64,000 nt of DNA from Siphonodentalium dalli (taxonomy: Eukaryota; Mollusca; Scaphopoda; Gadilida; Siphonodentaliidae), in assembly GCA_032622095.1 (NCBI GenBank), contig CP136068.1:11951729-12015728 (forward strand). The letters run 5' to 3'. This document shows, in pieces, positions 48,095 to 58,375 of the stretch. Within the stretch, counting starts at the first letter, position 1; every line of letters starts with the position of its first letter. The translations under genes and the position numbers were made by a program. The notes beneath the pieces are model-generated. The model saw only the letters and a list, made by a program, of their open reading frames with translations. It ran no database searches and was not told where the DNA came from.

Positions 48095-49006
48095 TTATGC
48101 GCATTAGGTGGTAATTTGTGTACAGTTCTCAACAAAATGTATCAAATAAATGTTATATTATACTCGTCCCATATACTCATTTAAGTTATTGTATAGTCAC
48201 CAGTCAGTGAGTGGCTTCAGTTTACGCCCCGTATCAATATCATTTTGTACATGATCATGGGTGCCATGCGTTGCCCAATCCACTATCCGTGAATTAATTT
48301 GATTACATCTTGTACACGGAAATTAGTAATTTATTTTATGTCTCCAGCCATAAATTAAATTTATATCAAATTATTAACTTAAATTTTAAGATAACATATT
48401 AACCTGATCGTTTACAGAATATCTCTTCGACTCAAATTACTTATTGTTCTATACACTATCGATATTAGATGGTTGTTATTACCGGGAATTTATTGAAAAT
48501 GGCGTACAATACTCCTTTAATGGAGCCTGTTTAAGCTAGTAATTAATATTGAGCAATCAGACATTTCAAATACCTTAGAATCAAATATACGGATATTTAG
48601 TGAGGTAAATACCCATAGTTTTTCACTCATTGACCCCATGACTCTTACTACCAGTATGTGGGGGTTGTGTTTGAGGCCACACACCTCAGAACTCCACCCA
48701 CCTATTCAATAAGGATTGTTTTCAACAAATGTTTATCTTTGTTTTTGACATGTCCGTCACTTCGTACCTCTAATCTGCCCCTTAACGACATTATCGTCAT
48801 ACTGCGAGCATTGACTATTGATTATTAGCGCTGTAAGTTCAGCAGGTAGTGCCCACACCGGCTACTTACGGCCAAAGCAGCTTACTTTGATTTTGATCTT
48901 AATTTTCACTAACAGACATAGTTTAATAATAAACATGGCAACGCGATATACGGCAGACACAGATCAATCGACCAACCGAAATATATATCCTCCTCAACAC
49001 TCATTT
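48095..49006. other. Unassigned sequence
   Basis: Short frames only, and no element ends seen. Confidence 0.4.
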
Positions 49007-49257
49007 TTAACGTGTTAAAAAAAGATTTTTTTTAGGCCAATGCATTCTCTTATATATGCGAGGCGACCTATGGTCGACTCGCATATATAAGAGAATGCAT
49101 TGGCACAGGGTATAACTGTAACTATCACAATGTGGTCAAGGAGCCGGTTCCAATGATATCCATATTTGTATGGTTCTATTGAGACAGACCAAAGATATTT
49201 TAGGCTGTTGAAGCTTTATTTGGCCGGTTTTGGCCGGTTTGTTGGGTAAAGGGTTAA
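49007..49257. mobile_element. TTAA palindromic MITE, copy 6, half-length
   Basis: Only the right half is present: CGTGTTAAAAAAAG, one palindrome (49036-49104), the subterminal block and GGGTAAAGGG plus TTAA (49254-49257). The break point on the left happens to read TTAA (49007-49010), so this could be a shorter internally deleted unit using a TTAA, or a simple truncation. Sequence is close to copy 5. Confidence 0.88.
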
Positions 49258-50574
49258 GGCTTGACATAAGTTATCGGAAAATTATGGAGCTACAATATAA
49301 TATCGAGCGTGAGAATAGTTCATTTTCGTTATTTATATTTACGCTGGGGGAGCTTATGTGGTAATAAATGTACATGAGTGTGAACGGTTTCGTTAAATTT
49401 GTTACGATAATTCCGGTTTATTAAAGTGTTGGTAAATAAAAGTGAACCAGGTGTAGCTACATATAATATTTCTCTTATTTTAAGCTTTTCGTGCATGCCG
49501 TCACGTGCGTGTGTCTTGTTTTGCCATGCCAGTGAGAAATCTGACCTATATTCCGCCAAACAGCAGTATGTGTAAACAAACATTGGTCGATTAAATTGTC
49601 CTCGAAACAAGGCAGCTTGTTATTCTAACGGTTTAACCTTATGCCTGTAATATTTAGGACGATCGGAGGAAACGGTACCAACGTTTGTACAATTTTAGTT
49701 ATTTTTTTCCATTTTACTTCTGGCAGGTAAACACCTTAGGACAGTTTGACTAATCGAATGTTAAACAGGACTGTAGACATATACTAAAAGTCGTATGTAT
49801 AACCCGGTATTAGCGACGGGAAACAATTTGAGTTAATCGTACATACATGGTGAAAACAACAATATTATTTTCAATCCTGTGTTCCGGCATCGAAGTCGAA
49901 GTAATTTCCGGCTATAATTCTGTATTTTTCACCGATTCATTCCGTATTAAAACCAATCAGAATGCGCGACACAAAACAAATATCATGGCCAATAAGTATT
50001 AGCTAATGTTTTTGACGTACCTATCTTGGTTTGCAAACTCAACCGTGTAACCAAACAAACTCCCTTTAACGCCGGCGTATGTAACAACGTTATCGACATC
50101 TACGTTGAAGGCTACAGTAAATTCCAACAGAATCAACCCAAATATCACCAACATGGCTGAAACACCGGCCATGACAACAAAGAAAAGATCCAGAAACTAC
50201 GAACGCACCATTAAGGATGAGTGCATATCGACATGCGTGTATACAGTATATGTTCATGTGTTATGAAAGCCATTTCGGGTTCTGTATTTCCGTTACCACT
50301 AAATATCGACGGGATAAGAATGGATTCACAACAGCACAACCCAAATCTGCGCATGATTCACGGATGCTACGCTACCATGTGTATATATATGTTCATTTTA
50401 CCATTCATCGGCCATTGTGAAGGGTAGGTACTTCCGCTACCACTTAACATGGCTGGGGTCTTTCTGATTTGTACAAGTCGAATAACTTCCTCAATGACAG
50501 TGGTGGGTGTATTTAATGCGCGTGTGACATGCATGGTATGGCACGAGAGATGCTTCGCAAATTATCGGTTGCAA
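49258..50574. other. Unassigned sequence
   Basis: No gene was recognised. Frames at 50217-50427 are short and overlap in two frames without a domain. Confidence 0.4.
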
Positions 50575-51050
50575 TTAAAGGTACTCAACCCGATAAAACT
50601 CCTCTCAATTACTATTTCAATGGCTTCGGGGGTCAAAAATATTTGATTCGAGTCGAGGAAGTCACCCATCAAAGATCAGATTTGTTAGATATCGATTTTA
50701 GAAATCTATTATTTTTCATTATCGGGAATACTATCTGGCCCAGTACTCAATCAAAATTGCGTTAAAATTACCACTTGATTTTAGAGTTATTCATCCTTGT
50801 CTGTTTGAATAGATTTGGAGTACACATCCAGAGCAGATTACGGCAGTTATTGGTACTCATCTCGAGAACATAACAAATTTGAAAAATCAATATCTAATAA
50901 CTCTGAGCTTTGTTTGATGGGTTCCTCGACTCGAATCAAATATTTTTTACCCCCAAAGCCAAAGAAATAGTAATATAGGACCCTCTGATCGGATTGTTGT
51001 TGTTGGAATCTGTTGAGATGGGGACCCTCTTTACGGTTGAGTACCTTTAA
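50575..51050. mobile_element. AAGGTACTCAA TIR element A
   Basis: The ends TTAAAGGTACTCAAC and GTTGAGTACCTTTAA are perfect inverted repeats. The arms continue with 'tcgagtcgaggaa.tcacc' in inverse, so about 170 bases on each side are related. The symmetry fits a TA target site. No transposase frame is present. Confidence 0.82.
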
Positions 51051-51285
51051 TAGTTAGAAATATAAGTTTGGTTTCCTTATTTAATAGTCTCAGTGCAGTG
51101 CGTCATTAGTGTGCGACAAGCAAAACATCAACAATCGTGTGGAACACACTAAGCCAAATATAGATCAGGTTATTTTTGTTTTTTGTTTTCGCGGCGATGC
51201 GCAGTGACATTGCGTGGTTTAAGATGAATCAACAACAAGCGATCATGACCATTGTTCACCAAGAATCGTCGCGAACGTTTACAAG

Positions 51286-51722
51286 TAAAGGTACTCAATC
51301 CGATTCGATGGTCCCCATATCATCAGATTACAGCAACAACAATGTTTTTTTAAATGCCGCTTCAGTTATTAGAGTCGATTAATTAACCAAAAATATTGCT
51401 AACCACAGTCAGATATAATATCAACATTATATTCAACGAAATTTTGCCGGTTTGTCATTAACCTGATACAAAAAAGCCACTTGATTATAGAGTTATCCCT
51501 CTTCATCCGCAAAGTTGGTCCGATATAGTATTCTCGTCGACTTTTACTGCGCCACTAATTACTCCACGTGGTAAAAAATAATAGATTTTAAAAATCGATA
51601 TCTGATCACTCTGAGCTTTGATGGGTGGGTTCCTCGACTCGAATCAAATACTATTTACCCCCCCCCCCCCCAAGCCAAATAAATATTAATTGAGGGGTGC
51701 TTAATCGGATTGAGTACCTTTA
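51286..51722. mobile_element. AAGGTACTCAA TIR element B
   Basis: Same termini as element A (TAAAGGTACTCAATCCGAT and its inverse), 236 bases away, with the same internal phrases ('gggttcctcgactcgaatca', 'ccaagcc.aa.aaata'). Poly-C at about 51658-51672 interrupts the right arm. It is probably a second insertion of the same family, not a tandem duplication, because the flanks differ. Confidence 0.82.
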
Positions 51723-51787
51723 AATTAGAATGATATATACATACGTTTGGTTTCTTCGACTCCATAATTCCCTATACATTAAAACAT

Positions 51788-51893
51788 CACACGGCACAAT
51801 CGTTTCGACGATTCTACTACCAATTCCACGATTCTGCGGCTTGACAACCACGGTGCTACGTCGGTTTAACGAGTCTGCGACCAGGCTGATGCG
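51788..51893 (-). repeat. ~105-bp interspersed repeat (three copies in window)
   Basis: In reverse complement this segment matches 57889-57993 and 60882-60986 with few differences (landmarks 'gtagcaccgtggttgtcaag', 'ccgcagaatcgtgga', 'cgtcgaaacgattgtgcc'). All copies have an open frame STVVVKPQNRGIG-RIVETIVP, but the DNA is equally conserved, so coding is not proven. Its identity is unknown. Confidence 0.85.
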
Positions 51894-52500
51894 ATAAACA
51901 CGAAAAAAAACATTGAGAAATGAATAATTCCAGAAATACGGACAGGAATGTACCATATATTATATTTCTATTAGGTACGGTGATCTTCGATTCGATATTC
52001 TGTAAAGAGTTCAGCACTAGACAGTTAGCACAACAATACATAATCTTTGACACAAATAGACCGGTTGTTTTGGTTTGACACACATCACTGTGTGAAATTC
52101 GTCTTTAGAGTTGAGAAAATATATATAACGTCCTATAAAATTGAGTGGAAACCAAATAATAACATAGCCATACGTCTTTGTGTGATATTTCATAACTAAT
52201 GTTCGCCTCAGTTCTGTGATTGATGGCGCTGTGTCCTTATTTGCGGGGGTATCATCGCACTCAATTGACAACGCCGAGTAGTCAACTATGACAACGACGA
52301 TTGTGCGACCAGCAATTGAAATTTCATTACGCCACACAGTGGTGTAAGCTGGTGTACAGTTTGTCATGTTCGAGCGGACGATCGATAATCCACTGGGCGA
52401 ATGTATTATGGTTTTTCGTTCTTGAGTATAAATCGTACCGATAGTTACGATAGTCCAACAAAGATTAGCACATGTGTTTACGTCACCGGTGTAATTGTGG
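51894..52500. other. Unassigned sequence
   Basis: A minus-strand frame of 116 codons (52017-52367) has no recognised domain. Confidence 0.35.
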
Positions 52501-52503
52501 AGA

Positions 52504-53290
52504 CATGTTTCTATTATGAAGGTTCGCTATCCCGAAGGTCCACTATTCCGAAGGTTCTCTATTCTGAATACTTGCTATTTCGAAGGTTCACTATTCCGAA
52601 GGTTCGCTATTCCGAAGGTTCTCTATTCCGAAGGTTTTTGTTATTTTTAGGTTAATTCTATATTCTAAAGTATTGAGAGGGTTAATTATCACGAAAATTC
52701 ATTTTATGGAGTGTGCGCTCACATCCAAACTGACCCTGCGCGCATACCGATACAGATACAGGAGGAAATGTGATTTTGTTTTGTTTTCGCGGGTTTTCTT
52801 GAAATTTAATGTGATTAAGTGGGCCCATACCTTTGAATTCTTGGCATATAATATGAATGTTGTGGTATATATGGAGCCTCCAACATTGGAACATGACACA
52901 GGTACAGTTGACCTAAGTGCTGTTCTGTGCGGCTCCATTTTGGGGTTTAATATTTTAAGGGCCAAATTTAGAATTTTATGGGCCCATACCTTTGAACTCT
53001 GGGCATATAATATGAATATTGGGGGCATGTCTCTATTCCGAAGGTTCACTATCCCGAAGGTCCACTATTCCGAAATTTCTCTGAATGTTCGCTATTCCGA
53101 AGCTTCACCAATCCGTAGGTTCGTTATTCCGAAGGTTCTCTATTCCGAAGGTTTTTGTTATTTTAAGGTTAATTCTATATTCTAAAGTATTGAGAGGGTT
53201 CATTATCACGAAGATTCTTTTTATGAAGGAAATAACCTAAAACATTAAATGTGATTTTGTTTTGTTTTCGCGGGTTTTCTTGAGTTTAAT
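52504..53290. repeat. Imperfect ~530-bp tandem duplication with CTATTCCGAAGGTT repeats
   Basis: Block 1 (about 52520-52800) and block 2 (about 53030-53285) share, in order, a cluster of CTATTCCGAAGGTTC-type ~15-base repeats, then 'ttaattctatattctaaagtattgagaggg', then 'attttgttttgttttcgcgggttttcttga'. Between them the phrase 'gggcccatacctttgaa.tc' plus 'ggcatataatatgaat' occurs twice (52820 and 52980). The 15-base cluster is the oldest layer. No gene was recognised. Confidence 0.85.
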
Positions 53291-53605
53291 GTCATTATGT
53301 ATGACATTATTTCTCATTACATATTCACGCCAAGCAGCCCTCAATTGCTATGTTTCCATGCGATTTAATGTAATTACGTGTGACCTAATATCTCAATAAT
53401 CTGAGGCAAGAGTACGCCTGCTAAAGGCGAATTATAACAGTGGGGCTATAACGCTCAATAAATACTGGATGCTATAACAAACTGCGCAGCAGAATATCGC
53501 TGAATAGACGAATATGAGATGAGTCTAACTGCAATTGTGACTTTGTTTAAAGGCCCACTTAATTTTCGAGTCATTCATTTTTTTATAGTATATACGGTTA
53601 TAATT

Positions 53606-53752
53606 AAGAAATAAATACACGGTGTAGAGGTGTGTATGGTCAAGTTGTACCACAAAAAACTGATTGTAGGACGACGCGTAGCGGAGTCCTACAATCATTT
53701 TTTTGTGGTACAACTTGACCATACACACCGATACACCGTGTATTTATTTCTT
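53606..53752. repeat. Long foldback, ~60-base arms
   Basis: The left arm AAGAAATAAATACACGGTGT...'ggtcaagttgtaccacaaaa' is mirrored by the right arm ending '...acaccgtgtatttatttctt'. The centre contains a second short palindrome around 'ggacgacgcgtagcggagtcc'. Related 'gtggtacaatt...aattgtaccac' occurs at 54535-54566. It is a strong hairpin. Confidence 0.88.
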
Positions 53753-54837
53753 TTGTAATACGACTGAAAGTTTATGGTCACAATTCGACTGAATAGTCAA
53801 CGAAATACTGCGCTTTTTCGGTCTCAGGTGAGAAAACATTTCGTGGTGTAATTCGTATTGGGCGTACTCGATTTCTTTACATGGAGTACTCTAGTAATGT
53901 CTTGTCTTGTTATGAAATTCCCCCGTTGACTTTTCGAGGCACCTCTTCTAGAAATAATCGTTGTGATTGGCTAAAAAACGATGTGTTTTCAGCGGCGCCC
54001 GTGCGTTTAATTTAAATTGTACAGGTAATACGATGCGGTCATTTCTGTTTTGAACGTTGTTGGGACAACATGAATATGATCATCGACTATGGACCATATT
54101 TTCCTTACACAAATCGATCTAAATAATCTAGTTTACTAAACTAATCTTATTCCCCTTCTGTACTGGTGAACAAACGCTTTCATTTTCAACTTGATTCCGA
54201 AATATCGAATATGATCGAGATTCGAATCGACGAATGCACAGCCCGGCCCCATGGATTTATTTTGTCATTTAATATACTTATTAAGTAACTTTCTTTGGTC
54301 GTAACATATATCAATATACCATAACATCATTTTGACTATATTCATTGGCAATCAAACTGGTTTCAAGCGACAAATCGCTAGAAAATTCGCAAGATTGTCA
54401 AGATGTAGCAAAATTCAATCAAAGGGTTACGGGTGCGGGTGTACTCCGTTGATGCCCCGTTTGCGCGGAGTTAGAAAAGACGGGGAAAAGTCGCGTGCGG
54501 CGATCTGAATAAACCGATTTTTTTGATTTTTTTCGTGGTACAATTGGAAAAAGTAGAATTGTACCACAAAACTGGAACGAGATAACCATGGTAACTCGGG
54601 CCACTGGCCAATCAGGATATGGCTTTTAAGCATAGTTAGGCAGGGTCGTATTACAATAACAATTTATGCCATAAAATTTGAATAAAATACTATAATTCAT
54701 CACCATTTGAAACGCAGAATACTTCTATCTCCTAGTTTGAAACACCTTTAAAATACCGCGACAAGTCGTGCGTCGTATATCTAGCAATTAGCAACTAACA
54801 TGTCCTCTTCGGCTTTCCATAGATTTCAACGTAATTT
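53753..54837. other. Unassigned, with a small hairpin
   Basis: GTGGTACAATT...AATTGTACCAC (54535-54566) is a short hairpin related to the foldback at 53606. Nothing else was recognised. Confidence 0.4.
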
Positions 54838-55376
54838 GATACTTAGGGGTATTTGTGTCCGAGAAGTGTTTTGGACGGGTCAAATCGTGACCCCGACCTG
54901 ACCTTGACCTTTAAACTGTCAATGCAAGGTCAATTTGGGTAAAACGGACGAATTTCGGTGAAATTTGATACCTAGGAATAATTTTGTCCGGGAAGTGTTT
55001 TGAACGGGTCAAATCGTGACCTCGGAGTGACCATGACCTTCAATGTGGTCAATCAAAGGTCAAATCGGGTAAAACGGATGGATTTCGACGAAATGTTATA
55101 CCTTTGTCAGGGGAGTGTTTTGGACGGGTCAAATCATAACTCCGACCTTACCTTGACCTTCATAATTGTTAATTAAAGGTCAAGTGGGGTAAAACGGACG
55201 GATTTCGACGAAATTTGATACCTAGGGGTGTTTTGGGGATGGGGGTGTTTTGGACGGGTCAAATCATGACCCTGACCTGACCTAGACTTTCGAAATAGTC
55301 AATTCAAGGTCAAATCGCGCCTTTCGCCGGAAATCAGATGGGAAACAGCCCGGACGAAGTCGGGCCCATCAGCTTG
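54838..55376 (+). mobile_element. Helitron 3' part with ~125-bp internal repeats
   Basis: Four imperfect units of 114-129 bases start at about 54838, 54967, 55095 and 55209. Each carries 'tgatacctagg', 'gaagtgttttggacgggtca' and 'gaccttgacctt...aaggtcaa'. They are followed by a hairpin GCCCGGACGAAGTCGGGC (55348-55365), then 11 bases ending CTTG (55373-55376) before T. Hairpin sequence and spacing equal those of the Helitron at 30103-30846, so this is a Helitron 3' terminus with CTAG mutated to CTTG. The 5' end was not found. Confidence 0.75.
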
Positions 55377-58297
55377 TGTAATAAAGAAGACAGTTTGAAG
55401 AAAGTAATGTATAACACGGGAAACGGGAAAACTTGAAATGTGCATGGAAGTATGCAAATTTCCCACATAAAATTTGAAAGCTAGTTTATAGTATACTTGT
55501 ATTATAATTTATATTTAAGGCTAATAATATGATATTGGTGGCGTTACCATTTCTGACTATGGTTTTCTTGTTAACTTGTGCTCACGAGAAGTCGCTTTCT
55601 AGTGAATGTCATGCTCGCTATTTATAATAGATATGAATACGCATATGAGTCACATCAAGGCTACGAGATTAAGACTCTTTTATTTGGAGCCAGCTGCGGA
55701 AAATAAAGTAATGTCGAATCCTATATTGCTATACTGTACAGGTTTAATTTTCATACCTGTGTACCACACATTACATGATTTAAATTGCCTGTCCGCCTAT
55801 CCAACTTTCCTTCCTTCCGTCTGGACGCCTAACTAGCAGCCGACTCATACTGCGTCGGTATTTTCTTTTCGTCAACATGTCTTATTCTCAGTTGCGTTGT
55901 GGTATCGAACTATCGATGTTGGGGAAGGGTCGCCTTAGAAATTAACTCCACATTTAAAATAATTTTGTTTTGAGTATAATTCGATATTTGACATCCAGGT
56001 ATCGGAGACGATAATATATACATATATGTATATATAGAGGGAGAGAGAGTGTGTGTGAGAGGGGAGGGAAGGGTGAGAGGGAGAGAGAGAGAGGGGGGGG
56101 GAGAGGGGAAGGGAGAGAGAGGGGGGGATAGATAATCTCTAATGAGTTTATTCGAGCTGATCTTAGCGAGGCTTGAACCGACTTTAATGGACGAGGTTAA
56201 TAAATTGTATATAATTGGGACGAATTTGAAATCCACTTGATCACATAACCACATTTTAACAAGGAAAACGAGCTAAAAAAAACTGCGATTAAAAAAAATA
56301 ATATTGATTTCCTTACCACAACACAAGAGGAAGTAAAGACACCTTCGAGACAAACTAATGTTCCATTTTAATGTGTCTTTTCATTTTGGCAAAATTGTAT
56401 ATATTGTATCATTAAAAGAGCCATTGCATATTTCCATATATCCACTAAATGGCGAATAGGTGCGTGCTTCGCGGGATACTTGACATCACACCAGCAATGA
56501 CCGCGCGGATTAATACTATTTTCGAAAAACCTCGCATGACACCAACACTAGATATTGCAATTTTTTGTCCAACTTCTTTGCATTGACGAAAATAGATACA
56601 AAAACAAAGAGGCAAATTGTGGGACTATCATTTTTGGTCGCCAGCCAGAGTGTGTTATACTGTCGTATATATACGGTTGTGAATCGTCTCGGCCGACGCC
56701 GTAAATATATCCATTCTGCATGCATTTTCAGCTTCTTTTAAGGATATTGATATTTTAAAAAAAGGTATAAACACAGTTAATAAACTCGCTTTATAAAATG
56801 TTATATCCCAACATAACTCGTTGGGGATCCTCTATATAAATCATTATTATCCGTCCTTAATTACCACTATATATTTTCCGTGAACACGGGCATGGATTTC
56901 ATGGAATGCACCTCCAGAACTTTGACATGTAGACTAAAACCGCAATTTTTAAGTTATCTATCCCTTTACTTTTTATTTTGTTTAAAGTGTTGCTCATTAT
57001 TTTTCAGTTTCTGATAACCACACCCGCCCCCTATTTCGAAGAATTTTAACTAATACTTTCATACAAACACCTTTATTAAAGTAACTAAACGATCAATAAT
57101 GTTTTCGAGGACATCTTTATATGTAGGGCCTACCTGCTAATCAGAATATGACTAAAACAACTCATGTTATGGTAGGCTAAGTGGTGACATTTTCGTATGA
57201 ACAAGTCAACTTTACAGAAAATACAAAACCGCTGGGTGCACTAAGAAGGAAAATGTTCAGGTACATGTAAGTTGGGAATTTTGTGATGTTCTAATCTGAG
57301 AATGCTCGTTTAGCGACAAATATATTATGTGACTTGGTCTCTATATCTTCACATGTGGGGACCAGTAAATACACAGTACTGTATTGAATCCAGGACATGT
57401 GCATTGTATAACGAAGGCACAGTTCCAAACATTATTGATGCAGCATAACGGGCTTATACGCAGAACTAAGCTGCCCGATCAGTGACATATACGTCGTATA
57501 CAAATGAAAATTACCGTTCAACGAGTCGCACAATCGTCGTTGTTATGGTCGAAGCGGGGCGTTGCCAAATAGTTGACATTTTTACTGCATTTCTGTGTTA
57601 AGTTTAACCGAATATTGCGTCAGAGAGAGATATGTTTATTTGTAGCCCAAGAAATGACTTTTTGCGATCAGTTCGCGGTTTTATCTAATTATCCAGATTT
57701 GACCGAGCCGATTGTGACTCATTTTATGTATATATCTCATCTTCGTATGTATTCCGTGAATCAACCTAGTGAACGTGCAAAGTCTACTCAACACGACGAA
57801 TACAAGAAGACGCCCACATTTATCGTCCCAATTCAGTAAAAAAGCCCCTGTATCTACATGTAAGTTTGTCATAAAATGTCACGTATAATAAGGTCGCAGA
57901 ATCGTTAAACGGCCGTAGCACCGTGGTTGTCAAGCCGCAGAATCGTGGAATTGGTCGTAGAATCGTCGAAACGATTGTGCCGTGTCAACATGTTCATTAC
58001 ACAACGACGTTATCAATATATATTCAACTTATTTGATTATGAAATAAGCCATAGTGGACTTGTTACCGTTATTCAGTTTTATGGCGCGAAAACGGATTAT
58101 AAACAGCGTTATAAACAGATTATAACAGCGTTGAACTGATTATAAACAGATTATAAACAGCGTTGAACTGGTAAGTCGATATAGGTTCATACTAGCAGTG
58201 TGACCCGGCTTTGTGCGGGTTAAAGTGGTGTCTCTATTTGGGGACATTTTCTATGAGAAAAGAGAATATTCGTGCTAAGAGTACTTATTGTCTACGG
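55299..58297. repeat. ~3.0-kb tandem duplication, copy 1
   Basis: Copy 1 and copy 2 (58298-61290) are offset by 2999 bases at the left and 2993 at the right. I noticed about four substitutions and two indels in a GA tract (56030-56110) and a TA run (about 56667), so identity is above 99%. Contents: the end of a Helitron (to 55376), an interspersed family shared with 17172 and 20376, the 105-bp repeat, and a Helitron 5' end (58187-58297). Small frames (55606-55836, 57573-57839, 57927-58139) recur identically in copy 2, but this reflects recent duplication, not selection, and none has a recognised domain. Confidence 0.96.
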
Positions 58298-58375
58298 TCA
58301 ATTCAAGGTCAAATCGCGCCTTTCGCCGGAAATCAGATGGGAAACAGCCCGGACGAAGTCGGGCCCATCAGCTTG
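58187..58375 (+). mobile_element. 189-bp hybrid mini-Helitron at the duplication junction
   Basis: A Helitron-type 5' end (TC, ACTAGCAGTGTGACCCGGC, 'gggttaaagtggtgtc') is joined at about 58297 to the last ~78 bases of the 55376 Helitron, including its hairpin and CTTG end. The left parent is the sequence repeated at 61180-61290, which continues differently there ('tctacggtacatttcgg'). The right parent is 55299-55376. It is therefore a recombinant made when the 3-kb segment was duplicated. Confidence 0.75.

Noticed and set aside
47495-48184. Two overlapping frames with shared peptide FINDHFRYRLSIY on opposite strands
   Set aside because: They are the same DNA read from the two arms of the foldback at 47537-48094, not homologous genes.
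56030-56125. GA-rich tract as a functional promoter element
   Set aside because: It is a simple microsatellite that varies in length between the two duplicate copies.
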